From: Anaerobaca lacustris
GTDB taxonomy: Bacteria; Planctomycetota; Phycisphaerae; Sedimentisphaerales; Anaerobacaceae
Direction of reading: 5' to 3'
Length of the DNA: 64,000 bases
NCBI RefSeq assembly: GCF_030012215.1
Contig: NZ_JASCXX010000023.1
Location: 1 to 64,000 of the forward strand
The notes under the pieces were generated by a model, which was not told the DNA's origin, searched no databases, and was given only the letters and a program-made list of their open reading frames with translations. The translations under genes and the position numbers were made by a program. Positions 19,094-28,233 of this stretch are shown here, one piece after another (the stretch's first letter is position 1; each line of letters begins with the position of its first letter).

Positions 19094-19243
19094 TCAATGG
19101 CCGGTCGATTGCACGGCCGGCGGGGGCGGCGCAGGACGGGAATGACGCTCCCACCGCCGCAGGAGGAGCGCGGCCGTGACGAAAATGGTGGTTGCCAGGA
19201 TCACGACAAGTCCCAGTCGCCAATCGAAGTGTCGTCTCGCCAT
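19094..19243 (-). CDS. Small single-TM membrane protein
   Basis: 49 residues beginning MARRHFDWRLGLVV, with one hydrophobic helix (about 10-29) followed by RRWERHSRPAPPPP. GGAAAGGAAA lies upstream of the ATG at 19243. The frame lies between the convergent dtd gene and the acyltransferase gene. The charge pattern (basic N-terminus, one helix, Arg/Pro-rich tail) looks like a genuine small membrane protein, but length alone cannot prove it. Confidence 0.45.
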   Translation of the reverse strand: MARRHFDWRLGLVVILATTIFVTAALLLRRWERHSRPAPPPPAVQSTGH

Positions 19244-19338
19244 TGACATTTCCTTTCCCTGCCCCTCGCTCACACGGCCGATTCCGGCGGCGCGGGGAAC
19301 TCATTGGATGAGGGTGGATTGTCCACCTGCATGTGGTC

Positions 19339-20331
19339 CTATACGAATCTCCTGACAGGGGTCCTCATCAGCGCCAGGGTGACCAGGCCGGAAAGGCACA
19401 CCGTCAGCCCAATGAACGCCGCACAATGTTGTTCCGAGGTGATGAGCTGCCGCAACCCATAATCGATCAAGGGATGAATCAGATAGACACCGAACGTCAG
19501 CGGCGCCAACAGGGCGACGATGACGCTGTTGTTGGTGCGACGACCGTATGCCAGACACACGAGCATGACGGCAAGCATATACGGAATCGCCGATGAGGAG
19601 CGACAGATCGCGCTCAACGTCGCCGTTGTGGCCAATGTCGTCAGCGATATCGTGGACAAGAGGAACTGCTGTGTGCGTCGCGCCGGGACCATCAGACAGC
19701 GTCCGATGGCGAAACCCAGGGGTACGGCGGCCAGACCGAACTCCCATTGGGGTAGTGGTCGCACCCACCGCCCGGTCGACAAGCCGAGCGCATGAACGAT
19801 CAACAGGAGCAGTCCGATCCCCGTGGCCGCAAACGCTGCGATCGTGTGGTCGATCTGCGCGGTTCGACGGTTGACCCAGTACACGAGAAATCCCGAGCCG
19901 AAGGCGTACGGCAGATACCACAAGTGCACGTGCGTGCCCATGAGGATTGTCTCGAATGACAGCATCTCCTGGAAGGAGCCGGCGTCTCGCAGACACACGG
20001 CTTTGGCCAGTCGGAGCGCGCCATACAGAACCGACCAGAACAGCCACGGTTTCAGAAGGCGATCCCAGCGCCGCCGAAGAAAGCCGAGGGCAGGGTCTGC
20101 AGTGCTTCGGATCGTAATCAGCGAGAAGAAGATCAGCAGAAAGACGGGCAAACCTGCGTAGCCGATCTGACGGTACGGCGCTCCCTCGGTGTGGAACCAG
20201 ACGATTCCAACGGCCGCCAACACCCGCAACCAGTCGATGCTGCCGACCCGCTCCATCGGCAGCGACACAGAAAGTGGGCGCGCGTCATCGGCAACCTGGT
20301 CTCGTAGAAGTTGCGACGCCTCCAGTCCCAT
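19339..20331 (-). CDS. Acyltransferase-3 family membrane protein
   Basis: 330 residues and about nine to ten transmembrane helices. The N-terminal motif IDWLRVLAAVGIVWFHTEG contains the Arg and His conserved in acyltransferase-3 (PF01757) enzymes, which transfer acyl groups to sugars or lipids at the membrane. The C-terminal helices (TFGVYLIHPLIDYGLRQL) match the family's YLxHP signature. Two starts are possible: 20331, or 20256 immediately before the conserved region. Neither has a strong ribosome site. No glycan operon surrounds it. Confidence 0.85.
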   Translation of the reverse strand: MGLEASQLLRDQVADDARPLSVSLPMERVGSIDWLRVLAAVGIVWFHTEGAPYRQIGYAGLPVFLLIFFSLITIRSTADPALGFLRRRWDRLLKPWLFWSVLYGALRLAKAVCLRDAGSFQEMLSFETILMGTHVHLWYLPYAFGSGFLVYWVNRRTAQIDHTIAAFAATGIGLLLLIVHALGLSTGRWVRPLPQWEFGLAAVPLGFAIGRCLMVPARRTQQFLLSTISLTTLATTATLSAICRSSSAIPYMLAVMLVCLAYGRRTNNSVIVALLAPLTFGVYLIHPLIDYGLRQLITSEQHCAAFIGLTVCLSGLVTLALMRTPVRRFV

Positions 20332-20798
20332 TTGCTCGTACAGCTCGCTACTGGGCGGCCGTCGTCGTCGGGGCGCGATGTCACCTGTGCCGGAGCGACG
20401 GACGACGAGCGCACGGACTCACCATTCCTCCATCCATCCTTCCCGGTGCGGCTTGTCGGCGTACACCCAGCGCGTACCCAGTTGCCCCGATGCATGTCGG
20501 GATGCAGGGCAGTTACCCGCGTGAGGCAGCCTGCGAGAAACAGACGAGTCCACCTCGCATTCGCAGCCGCATGATCCTCCATGTCTCAAGCCTACAGTAT
20601 ACCGATGGATGGCCTGTCGGTCAACCGAAAAACCCGCAAGTTTCAATGTGATTTGCCTCCGGCCGAGCGGGAGCCAGAAGGGGGAGCATCTCCCTCGCGC
20701 ACTGGCCACAGATGTCCCTTCGCGAAGGGGCCGACCGGCAAAGCGTGCGTGGCACAGAGTGTGGAAATTCGCTGATGCCTCATCCGCTGCCGCAATGA
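20332..20798. other. Intergenic region, no gene seen
   Basis: No frame here has a credible start, composition or family match. The region lies upstream of the minus-strand acyltransferase and downstream of the LamG gene's terminator. Confidence 0.4.
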
Positions 20799-20831
20799 AA
20801 ACGGGCCGTGGGGGTGCCCCACGGCCCGTTT
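20799..20831. terminator. Long hairpin terminator below LamG gene
   Basis: A perfect 15-bp stem (AAACGGGCCGTGGGG / CCCCACGGCCCGTTT) with a 3-nt loop. On the minus strand it is followed by TTTTC, 32 bp beyond the stop of the gene ending at 20864. Confidence 0.85.
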
Positions 20832-20863
20832 GAGTGGTTCAGGTTGTCGGATCGCGAAGTCGC

Positions 20864-23230
20864 CTATTGCGTCACGGGCCGGCCGACGAGGATGTCGTCG
20901 ATGTAAAGAAGGCCGCTGCCGCCGGCGCTCGGATTGGCTCGATCGCCGACGCCGATGTACATCGTGCTGATCCGCGCGAGGTTCACGCCGGCCGAGCTGA
21001 AGGCATCGAGCGGGATCTGCCAGGACTGCCATTCAACCGACAGGGCCGCATCCGCGTTGGAATGCGAAGCGGACGCAACACGTCCGTTGCTGTCCTCCAG
21101 GGCCACATAGAGCGTCGCAGGCGCGTTGTCCGACGTGCCGCGGAAGTGCAGGGTCAGCGTGTTGGCCGCCCCGATGGTCCAGTCCTGTGCCGTGGCCCAT
21201 GTCCTGTACGCTTCGGAGTAGAACGGCGAGACCGTATTGTCATACTCCAGGGGCATCGACTGCTTGCCGCCGTGGACGATCCTTCGCTCTGCAAACGGGG
21301 CGTGCAAATAGCCGACGGTGGAGCCGGTCTCGTTGGTCCATCCGTCGATCCAGGTCTGATAGATGGTCTCGCCCGCGTCGACGTCATTGGTGTAGCTCTC
21401 GAAGTCCTCGACAACGGTGTACTCCTGCGTGACGAAGCTCCAGAGAGCGCCCTGCCACAGAGACGGGCTCATGTCCTCATTGATTTCGCTGACGGCCCAA
21501 TAGTAAGTCGTCCCGAAATCGAGCGGCGCGATCGCATAGTGGTTCTGTTCCGTCGAGCCGAGCATCGCCGTTCCGTCGGCGACGGCTGAGGCGTCCGTGC
21601 CGAAGCAGATCTCGTGCGCCGCGGCCTCTCGTCCGGCGCGCCAGCCCAGAACCGTCTCGACGCTCACGTCGGTCGCGCCGTCGGCGGGCTCAGGGTTCCG
21701 CGCGTGTGTGGGGATGTAGAGGAACCGCACTTCGCTCAGGCCGAGTTGCGGCATCCCGCCCCACGTGCTCTCGGCGGTCAGACGGACGTAGCGGGCCGTG
21801 ATGCCCGCCAGATCGACGGCCGTATTGGCGCCGTATCCGGCCCTGGCGGTCGCCCGATTGAATTGCACGCTGTCGAGGACCGCCCAGCTCTCGCCGTCGG
21901 CGGAATACTCGACTGTGACGTCCTTGAAGCCGAACCCGAGGACCAGCTCGAATTCGACGTTGTAGTTCCAGACGAGCATTTCGTGGAGCTTGAGCGTGCG
22001 CCCCAAATCGTATTGAATCCACACGGGCTCGTCGCCTACGGTGGCCTGCCACATGTCCGTGCTCTTGGTCGAGTGCCCATCGTTCTCATCGAGCCCGGAC
22101 CCGTCGATCGTCTTCTCGGGCCCGCTGCCCTCGGCGGAGATCACATTGGTGGTCGCGACGATGTCCTCGACCGGATAGGCGAATGGCTCGGTGACGAAGC
22201 TCCAGACGAAGCCCTTGAAGATGGTCGAATCGGGCGCCGCGTTGACCTCATCGATTCGCCAATAGTACCTCGTCCCATACTCCAACGGGGCGTCGGGCAC
22301 GTAGGCCGCTTCGCTCTGGCCCTGACTGACCAGGACACCCAGAGGCGCCGCTCTGCCGGCGTCGTTGACGTCATCGAAGACCGTCCCCAGATACACGTCG
22401 TGTGCGGCGGCGTAGATGCCCGGCGTCCAACTCAAGGTGGTGTCGCGGGCCACGTCGTTGGCGTCGTCGGCCGGGTTGGGTTCGCTGGCCAGTTCGGCCG
22501 GCGTCAGGCGGATGCCCTCCATGAGCACCTGAATTTCCTGCTCGCTCAGTGCCCGCTTGAACAGGCAGAATTCGTCCATCAATCCTGTAAAAGGTCGCGC
22601 GTTGTCGATGTTGCGCCCGACCCGCGCTCCCTGGTTCCAGTCGCCGGCGATCTCGGCGCCGGCGCTGACGTTGGCGCTCTGGACGGCCATGCCGTTGATG
22701 TGCAGCGTCCCCCTGGCGGTCGCCTTGTCGTAGGTGCCTGCGTAGTGGAGCCATTCATCCCAGGTGACCACGCCGCCGCTGATGTCGAACATCGTGGTCC
22801 CGCCGGCCGACCGCAGCAGCCAGCGGAAGTTGCCCCCACTGCGCAGCTCGGGGTGGACCAGCCAGGTCGAGTCGCCGGCGCGGGCGTTGAAGATCGCGTG
22901 ATGGTCGCCGGTATTCTCACACTTGGCCCATGCCGCCAGCGTGATCGCCGAGGTGGGAATGTTCTCGGGCGCGATGCTCGGCCCGTCCAGGTCAAGGTAC
23001 CCGCCGCCGGCAAACCTGGCGGCGCCGCCGTACAGGCCGTCCGGGTCGGGCGTGACGTCGCCTGTGACGGCGCCGTTGTGGCCGTTGCCGGACAGGTCCA
23101 TGACCACGTCCGTGAATTCATCGAAGGAGTAGTAGATGATCAGAGCCGGGTCTGTGCCCAGACTGGCGGCATGAGCGGCCGAGACCGCCGCCAGGACCAG
23201 AAAAGCGAGAAGCATCGGTTTCTTCGACAT
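20864..23230 (-). CDS. Large secreted LamG / F5-8 type C (discoidin) protein
   Basis: 788 residues with a signal peptide (cleavage near AHA-ASL). Order of parts: a LamG/concanavalin-like domain at about 25-215 (IIYYSFDEFTDVVMDLSGNGHNG...DEFCLFKRALSEQEI); an Ig/Fn3-like module (NPADDANDVARDTTLSWTPG...TRYYWRIDEVN) at about 225-325; an F5/8 type C domain at about 330-480 (WIQYDLGRTLKLHEMLVWNYN...LGLSEVRFLYIP); a second Fn3-like module (PEPADGATDVS...TTYYWAVSEIN); and a C-terminal jelly-roll-like domain (VEDFESYTNDVDAGETIYQ...LYIDDILVGRP). It is probably a carbohydrate-binding extracellular protein. No catalytic domain is visible. This layout is common in Sedimentisphaerales-like genomes. Confidence 0.85.
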   Translation of the reverse strand: MSKKPMLLAFLVLAAVSAAHAASLGTDPALIIYYSFDEFTDVVMDLSGNGHNGAVTGDVTPDPDGLYGGAARFAGGGYLDLDGPSIAPENIPTSAITLAAWAKCENTGDHHAIFNARAGDSTWLVHPELRSGGNFRWLLRSAGGTTMFDISGGVVTWDEWLHYAGTYDKATARGTLHINGMAVQSANVSAGAEIAGDWNQGARVGRNIDNARPFTGLMDEFCLFKRALSEQEIQVLMEGIRLTPAELASEPNPADDANDVARDTTLSWTPGIYAAAHDVYLGTVFDDVNDAGRAAPLGVLVSQGQSEAAYVPDAPLEYGTRYYWRIDEVNAAPDSTIFKGFVWSFVTEPFAYPVEDIVATTNVISAEGSGPEKTIDGSGLDENDGHSTKSTDMWQATVGDEPVWIQYDLGRTLKLHEMLVWNYNVEFELVLGFGFKDVTVEYSADGESWAVLDSVQFNRATARAGYGANTAVDLAGITARYVRLTAESTWGGMPQLGLSEVRFLYIPTHARNPEPADGATDVSVETVLGWRAGREAAAHEICFGTDASAVADGTAMLGSTEQNHYAIAPLDFGTTYYWAVSEINEDMSPSLWQGALWSFVTQEYTVVEDFESYTNDVDAGETIYQTWIDGWTNETGSTVGYLHAPFAERRIVHGGKQSMPLEYDNTVSPFYSEAYRTWATAQDWTIGAANTLTLHFRGTSDNAPATLYVALEDSNGRVASASHSNADAALSVEWQSWQIPLDAFSSAGVNLARISTMYIGVGDRANPSAGGSGLLYIDDILVGRPVTQ

Positions 23231-23562
23231 GATAGTCCTCCTTCAGAAAATACCTGTGACCGGATACTGGCTATGCAAGCCAACGTTGATGGCATTTTTG
23301 AAACGGTCCCGCAGCGGACAGGAGTCATGGCATCGGGAATGGATAGACGGGGACTCTCATGCCCCCCCGCACAGTGCCTCGTGCCTCCTCGGTCTGTCAT
23401 GCCCTGGACCGGCACGCCTTGCATCGAGACCTCCGACCCGAACGCAAACCCGGACCCACCTTCGCACCTTGCGGCAGCCGCGCCGCCAGGACGCAAACGG
23501 GCCCCGAAAACATACGCTCCCAGACTACTCAAGTCATATCACATCGGCCGGCGGCAGACAAG
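23231..23562. other. Intergenic region upstream of LamG gene
   Basis: No gene is seen. It should hold the minus-strand promoter of the LamG gene, whose ribosome site (GGAGG) lies just above 23230. It ends at the terminator of the duplicated thrC tail. Confidence 0.4.
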
Positions 23563-23585
23563 AAAAAAACCGCCCCTCCGGGGCG
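23563..23585 (-). terminator. Terminator behind the duplicated thrC 3' end
   Basis: On the minus strand CGCCCC-GGA-GGGGCG forms a 6-bp stem followed by seven T residues. It lies 10 bp beyond the duplicated thrC tail, while the intact thrC gene at 25260 has no such hairpin directly after it. This suggests it is the original thrC terminator. Confidence 0.8.
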
Positions 23586-23594
23586 CCGGCGCGA

Positions 23595-23740
23595 GGATCA
23601 GCGGATCAGCTTGATGATTTCGGCCAGGTCGTTGGGGACCTCGACGGGGGCGTTGCTGAATTCGCCCAGCCTGTCCTTGTGGTAGTTGACGGTGACGTTC
23701 GGGTCCTTCAGCGCGTGGCCGGTCAGGACGCAGGCGACGC
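23595..23740 (-). pseudogene. Duplicated 3' end of threonine synthase gene
   Basis: 146 bp match the 3' end of thrC (25257-25402) with only two differences, both C/T. It encodes the last 47 residues ([20 protein letters not shown]...[12 protein letters not shown], one Ile-to-Val change) with the stop in place. Similarity ends abruptly at 23740. There is no start codon or ribosome site, so it is a gene fragment. Confidence 0.95.
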
Positions 23741-23858
23741 CGACCTCGGGCCTGGTCGAGCAACGACGCCTGTTCGCGAGGCTCCGCCCATGATATCGTG
23801 CGAGATAGCGGTTCTGCCGTCGTGAATGAGATTCGTGAGGAATCGCCTCGCTGGGCGA

Positions 23859-23887
23859 TTGATTCTCATCGCAATGTGGACTATAAT
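23859..23887 (+). promoter_or_regulatory. Sigma-70-type promoter of the toxin-antitoxin operon
   Basis: TTGATT, a 17-bp spacer and a perfect TATAAT stand 33 bp before the antitoxin start. This is the clearest -35/-10 pair in the window. Confidence 0.8.
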
Positions 23888-23920
23888 AGCTACCCAAACC
23901 AACATATATGGGAGTCTACC

Positions 23921-24151
23921 ATGCGAACCGTACAGATGACACTCGACGAAGACCTGTTGGCTTCGGTCGACAAGGCGGCGAAGAAACTCAAGACCACGCG
24001 ATCGGGCTTCACTCGCATAGCGCTGCGCGACGCGCTGAATCGCCTCAGCACCAGTCGCCTTGAGCAGAAGCACAGGCGGGGATATGAGCGGCGACCGGTA
24101 CAGAAGGGCGAATTCGACGTTTGGGAGAAGGAACAAGCATGGGGCGATTGA
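23921..24151 (+). CDS. Ribbon-helix-helix antitoxin (CopG/MazE-like)
   Basis: 76 residues. The N-terminal MRTVQMTLDEDLLASVDKAAKKL...TTRSGFTRIALRDAL is a ribbon-helix-helix DNA-binding fold. The charged C-terminal tail (EQKHRRGYERRPVQKGEFDVWEKEQAW) is the expected toxin-neutralising part. It overlaps the MazF-type toxin gene and has GGGAG before the ATG. As in other such modules it probably represses its own promoter at 23859-23887. Confidence 0.88.
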   Translation: MRTVQMTLDEDLLASVDKAAKKLKTTRSGFTRIALRDALNRLSTSRLEQKHRRGYERRPVQKGEFDVWEKEQAWGD

Positions 24152-24462
24152 TGAGACGAGGAGAGGTCCGCTGGTACAAATTCCACCCGCCGGATAAGCG
24201 ACGGCCCGTGGTCATCCTGACCCGGAATTCCATCATCGAATACCTCGGTGAGCTTACAGTAGCCCCGGTCACGACCACGATTCGCGATATTCCAACCCAG
24301 GTCGTGCTATCGGAACACGATGGAATGGCGAGACAGTGCGCGATTGACTGCGATCACATCCAGACGGTCGCCAAGGGCAAGATCGGCCCGACGATCACAA
24401 CGCTCCACGCCGACAGGATGGAAGAGGTCGGACAGGCCGTCGCCTTTGCGCTGGAACTGTAG
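24139..24462 (+). CDS. MazF/PemK-family endoribonuclease toxin
   Basis: 107 residues. The opening MRRGEVRWYKFHPPDKRRPVVILTRN is split here around its conserved parts, RGEVRWY and RRPVVILTRN. With the VAPVTTTIRDIPTQV and AIDCDHIQTVAKGKIG stretches, it is the MazF/PemK fold. Such toxins cut mRNA and are blocked by the partner antitoxin. The gene overlaps the antitoxin's 3' end; an ATG at 24151 overlapping the stop codon is an alternative start. Confidence 0.9.
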   Translation: MGRLMRRGEVRWYKFHPPDKRRPVVILTRNSIIEYLGELTVAPVTTTIRDIPTQVVLSEHDGMARQCAIDCDHIQTVAKGKIGPTITTLHADRMEEVGQAVAFALEL

Positions 24463-24491
24463 GCATGAACGGCCATCAGAAGATAGGGTTG

Positions 24492-25202
24492 TCATGCTCC
24501 CTGATCATGCAGATAATTGAGGAAGACCTGTGCTCTCTCGCTCGACTCAATTCTCCTGATCGACGACCTGTTCATGGACTTGCGGTATCCGAGTATGTCA
24601 GCCACTTCGTCTGAAGGATAGTAGTTGCTGCCTCGCCTATTTTCTGGCCCACTCAGTTGAACAGGCGTATTGAAGACCCTGCTATGTTCCGGATCGCCTA
24701 CAACTATGACCTGATCCATACAGTGATGTACAAAATGGGCGTTGCCAGCAACCATCGCCTGCGTCTCCGCAGAAAGTTCGGTAGGATCGGCATACGTAAT
24801 GGATTGCCGTACCACGATGTAAGCAAAGAAGTACAGACCTGCCACATCACGCTCATTCACGAAAGCGGCGTAGAAAACGATAATATCGCCAGCCACCATG
24901 CTGGACAGTGTGTTGTAGTTCTTCTCTGTTGTGCCATTACTGTTTTGTCGGGGCGAACCATAGGACGGTGTGCAGAATTCCGGATCAGCGTGGACAATCC
25001 TCTTCCGTAGCCTTGCGGGAACGTATTGCCACACGGGTCGGCCCATCCAGGTGAAGGCACCATATGTGATGGCCATATCGTCAACTACCTGGTCGCATTC
25101 CGGGATTGGAATGAACAGGTAGCGATCCTGGAATATCGGGCTGCGAAAACCACCGCCAGCACGTGTAGTGTCTGCCCCAACTCTGAGCAGGTACATCGTC
25201 AT
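24492..25202 (-). CDS. Nmad3-like protein (nucleotide modification-associated domain)
   Basis: 236 residues covering one domain. The opening YLLRVGADTTRAGGGFRSPI, then DRYLFIPIPE and YGAFTWMG, resembles the Nmad3 family (pattern G-D--x-GG--SPI---R---IPIPE). Iyer and colleagues linked that family to modified-nucleotide systems in phages and bacteria. The call is by motif resemblance only. A very strong ribosome site (GGAGGTGTACT-ATG) precedes it. It faces the toxin gene, 29 bp away, inside the segment bracketed by the thrC duplication. Its base composition is visibly less GC-rich than that of thrC. Confidence 0.55.
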   Translation of the reverse strand: MTMYLLRVGADTTRAGGGFRSPIFQDRYLFIPIPECDQVVDDMAITYGAFTWMGRPVWQYVPARLRKRIVHADPEFCTPSYGSPRQNSNGTTEKNYNTLSSMVAGDIIVFYAAFVNERDVAGLYFFAYIVVRQSITYADPTELSAETQAMVAGNAHFVHHCMDQVIVVGDPEHSRVFNTPVQLSGPENRRGSNYYPSDEVADILGYRKSMNRSSIRRIESSERAQVFLNYLHDQGA

Positions 25203-25256
25203 AGTACACCTCCGATTCCGTAGAATCGGGTCGCAGCCACATCGAATTTCGGAGAC

Positions 25257-25402
25257 GGATCAGCGGATCAGTTTGATGATTTCGGCCAGGTCGTTGGGGA
25301 CCTCGATGGGGGCGTTGCTGAATTCGCCCAGCCTGTCCTTGTGGTAGTTGACGGTGACGTTCGGGTCCTTCAGCGCGTGGCCGGTCAGGACGCAGGCGAC
25401 GC
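25257..25402. repeat. Second copy of the 146-bp direct repeat (inside thrC)
   Basis: The 3' end of the intact thrC gene. It matches 23595-23740 at 144 of 146 positions in the same orientation, 1662 bp apart. Confidence 0.97.
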
Positions 25403-26600
25403 GGTCGTCTTTGGCGACCGTCCCGCGAGCCAGCAGGTGCTTGAGCCCGGCGATGGTCGCGGCCGAGGCCGGTTCGCAGCCCAGGCCGTACTTGCCGATC
25501 AGTGCCTTGGCGTCGCAGATCTCCTCATCCGTCACCGCCAGGACGACGCCGTCGCAGACGTCGATCGCGCGGAGACACTTCTTGAGGTTCACCGGCCGGG
25601 AGATCTCGATGGCGGACGCGCACGTGTGCGGCGAGAAGTGCCGCGCCGTCAGGTCGGCGTAGTAGTCGTCGATGATCCTCTGGTCCACGTTTCCGCCGTT
25701 CCAGACGAGTTTCTTGTTGTTGACCAGGTCGGTCAGCGTGTCGGCGCCGGTGGCGTTGACGATCGCCAGGCGCGGGACGCGGTCGATCAGGCCGAGCTGC
25801 TTGAGTTCCAGAAACGCCTTGCCGAACGCGCTGGAGTTGCCGAGGTTGCCGCCGGGCACGACGATCCAGTCGGGCGCCTCCCAGCCGAGGGCCTCGATGA
25901 TGCGGTACATGATCGTCTTCTGGCCCTCCAGCCGGAACGGGTTCAGCGAGTTGAGCAGATACAGCCCCAGCTCGGTGCAGACGGCCTGCACCTGCCTCAT
26001 ACAGTCGTCGAAGTCGCCGGCGATCTGGATCGTCTGCGCCCCGTAGTCCATCGCCTGGCTGAGCTTGCCGAACGCGATCCGCCCGCTGCCGATGAACACC
26101 GTGCACTTCAGTCCGCAACTGTGGGCGTACAGCGCCACCGACGCCGATGTATTGCCCGTCGAGGCGCAGGCACACGAGGTCGCCCCAACCATCATCGCGT
26201 GGCTGAACGCGGCCGTCATGCCGTTGTCCTTGAACGAGCCCGATGGGTTCAGGCCTTCGTACTGGAGGTGCAGCGCATCGGGCTTCATGCCCAGGTGCTC
26301 GGCGATGGCGCAATTCTGCTGGAGGATCGTCTGGCCCTCGCCGATGGTGACCTTGTGTTCGTCGGGGCAGAAGTCCAGCAGCTCGCGGAACCGCCACACG
26401 CCGGACAAGTCCAGCCGCCGGTCGCGCGTGGCCCACCGCTTGCCGAACTCGCTCAGCTTGTCCGGCACGGCTACCCGGTCCCAGTCATACTGCGCGTCGA
26501 GCAGATCCCCGCACTGGGGGCACTTGAAAATCGCCTGCCCGCAGTCGAACTCGGCCCCACACGCCGGATTGATACACCTCTGAAACGCCGCATCAGCCAT
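25260..26600 (-). CDS. thrC: Threonine synthase
   Basis: 446 residues. A zinc-ribbon-like N-terminus ([14 protein letters not shown]...FKCPQCGD) precedes the PLP-fold type II domain with the Schiff-base lysine motif [14 protein letters not shown] and the phosphate-binding loop [12 protein letters not shown]. It converts O-phosphohomoserine to threonine in the cytoplasm. The ATG at 26600 has GGAG upstream; a TTG two codons earlier is less likely. No hom or thrB gene is adjacent. Its 3' end is duplicated at 23595-23740. Confidence 0.95.
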   Translation of the reverse strand: MADAAFQRCINPACGAEFDCGQAIFKCPQCGDLLDAQYDWDRVAVPDKLSEFGKRWATRDRRLDLSGVWRFRELLDFCPDEHKVTIGEGQTILQQNCAIAEHLGMKPDALHLQYEGLNPSGSFKDNGMTAAFSHAMMVGATSCACASTGNTSASVALYAHSCGLKCTVFIGSGRIAFGKLSQAMDYGAQTIQIAGDFDDCMRQVQAVCTELGLYLLNSLNPFRLEGQKTIMYRIIEALGWEAPDWIVVPGGNLGNSSAFGKAFLELKQLGLIDRVPRLAIVNATGADTLTDLVNNKKLVWNGGNVDQRIIDDYYADLTARHFSPHTCASAIEISRPVNLKKCLRAIDVCDGVVLAVTDEEICDAKALIGKYGLGCEPASAATIAGLKHLLARGTVAKDDRVACVLTGHALKDPNVTVNYHKDRLGEFSNAPIEVPNDLAEIIKLIR

Positions 26601-27039
26601 GTCCAATTCTCCAATCCAAAAATAGCCCCGGCATTATAGCCCCCCCGCCCCGCGCCCGCCAGCCGCAAAAACCCCTTGACACCGACGCGATTCGGCCGTA
26701 GACTCGACCCAGACGTGCGAAGGGACGCCATATGCCTGGAGAGGCCCCCACAACCCGGCAAATCTCCCCAACGCCGCACCACGCGGCGCCCGACGCGTCT
26801 CCGCCTCGCACGCCCCGCCAGTGGACCTGCCGGGCAAACGCCCCCGTCCTCGCCGCCGACCAAAGAGGAAACCCGAACACGGGGTGCGTTCCCAGTATCA
26901 TCGGATCGGCAACTGCCCAAACGCCTCGACGACATTGTCGCAGCACTGGCCGAGGAGCAAGCAGGATATCCGTAACTTGTATCTTAGGGGTTGCCCCCCC
27001 AGACTAACTTGGTGTCCGGATTTCATAGGGAGGCATGTG
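26601..27039. other. Intergenic region with a plus-strand promoter
   Basis: No gene is supported. It contains the promoter at 26676-26704 and a long C-rich leader that may be transcribed ahead of the lipoprotein gene. I could not match the leader to a known RNA family. Confidence 0.4.
26676..26704 (+). promoter_or_regulatory. Candidate sigma-70 promoter
   Basis: A perfect TTGACA, a 17-bp spacer and TAGACT (4 of 6 matches to TATAAT). It points towards the lipoprotein gene at 27040, which would give a leader of about 330 nt. Confidence 0.55.
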
Positions 27040-28086
27040 ATGCGGAGTTTGATGGTTGTCAATCTCATCTTGTGGCTCGCATTGGCGGGTTCCGGATGCG
27101 AAAAGAAGACGGAAGTCCAGAAGAGCGAGGCGCCCAAAGGTGTGGTACAGGTGGTAGGCCCTCTCAAGGTCAATGATCGAGGTACGCTGCTGCTATGTGG
27201 GACACAGGAGGGATCCACCGTTCGGTACTACAACGTCCGGCTGGACGCCGCGGACGGCGAGGCGAAGGTGTTGGCGATCCCCGGCGTCAGCAGGTGCCTG
27301 GGGGCCGGGTGGAGGCACAATGCAGGATCGGATGAACTTCTGTGGATCACGGGCGGCGAGCATAACGAACTCATCAAGTTCGACATAAAGGCGAATGGGA
27401 TTTCTCGGATAAGCTCGATTCCGATCGATCCGAACTACATCGTCACCACGTCTTCTTACGCTTGGGGACGTAGCGGAAACGTCATCCCGTTGCGCGCAGC
27501 GCGCTGCGACGGCTCTGGTATTCACCTGGGGTTCCTCAGGATCGACAACGGTGTTCTGCACGAATCGAGCATGTCGCCTGCAGGCGAGATGCTGTGGACG
27601 GATGAATCCACTTTCTACATGGTTACTGGCTATCGCACGATGGTCCTGTCGAAGGCCATATTCAATTCCCAAACGATGGCCGTTGAGACCAGCGAGGTTC
27701 TCAGAGCGGAAGAGATCCGTCTGGCGACCCAGGGCCTGGATGGAGCGGTGGTCTATCTGGTTGGAACCGAATTGTTCGCGGGTGATCGGCGGCTGTGTGT
27801 CCTGCCTGAGAAAGTGAGGCCAGGTGGGCGACTGCACGTGGATGGGGGATATCTTGCATATATTTCCAGCAGCGGGATGGTCTACGTGCTCGATCGTACG
27901 GGCGACATCATTCGATCCAGGCAGATTGATGAGGCCTCCTCGCTCTTTGGCTTGTCGGCACTGATGCGGTCTGTTTATGGTGTGACAGAGGGTCTCAGGG
28001 GTGAACACTCTTATGATTGTGTATACTCCTATGATTTTGAGGAGGACACTATGAAGGAACTGTTCTCAGTCGAAAGTCAATACTGA
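27040..28086 (+). CDS. Putative lipoprotein of unknown function, possible beta-propeller
   Basis: 348 residues. A lipoprotein signal is clear (MRSLMVVNLILWLALAGSGC; lipobox ending in Cys20). The rest is rich in short beta-strand-like stretches with recurring G-x-Y/L patterns (LLLCGTQEGSTVRYYNVRLD, DELLWITGGEHNELIKFDIK, LAYISSSGMVYVLDRTGDI), suggesting a beta-propeller. No family or catalytic residues are recognised. GGGAGG lies 6 nt upstream of the ATG. Confidence 0.7.
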   Translation: MRSLMVVNLILWLALAGSGCEKKTEVQKSEAPKGVVQVVGPLKVNDRGTLLLCGTQEGSTVRYYNVRLDAADGEAKVLAIPGVSRCLGAGWRHNAGSDELLWITGGEHNELIKFDIKANGISRISSIPIDPNYIVTTSSYAWGRSGNVIPLRAARCDGSGIHLGFLRIDNGVLHESSMSPAGEMLWTDESTFYMVTGYRTMVLSKAIFNSQTMAVETSEVLRAEEIRLATQGLDGAVVYLVGTELFAGDRRLCVLPEKVRPGGRLHVDGGYLAYISSSGMVYVLDRTGDIIRSRQIDEASSLFGLSALMRSVYGVTEGLRGEHSYDCVYSYDFEEDTMKELFSVESQY

Positions 28087-28233
28087 GATGAATAAGGGGG
28101 GACGGATCATAGGGCATAATAGGGGGCGCATTAACATGCGAAGTGCAACACAGTAGGTTTGCGGCATTGGCCGAGGAAATGGGAAGTCCGCGCCTCAGAC
28201 GGGGCGACGCACGTATCGTGGAGGTCTGTTGCG

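Noticed and set aside
19085-19115. Hairpin GACCGG/CCGGTC after dtd as terminator
   Set aside because: Only six base pairs and no T-run.
20133-20582. 150-codon minus-strand frame above the acyltransferase
   Set aside because: It overlaps the conserved acyltransferase start in another frame and has no recognisable content.
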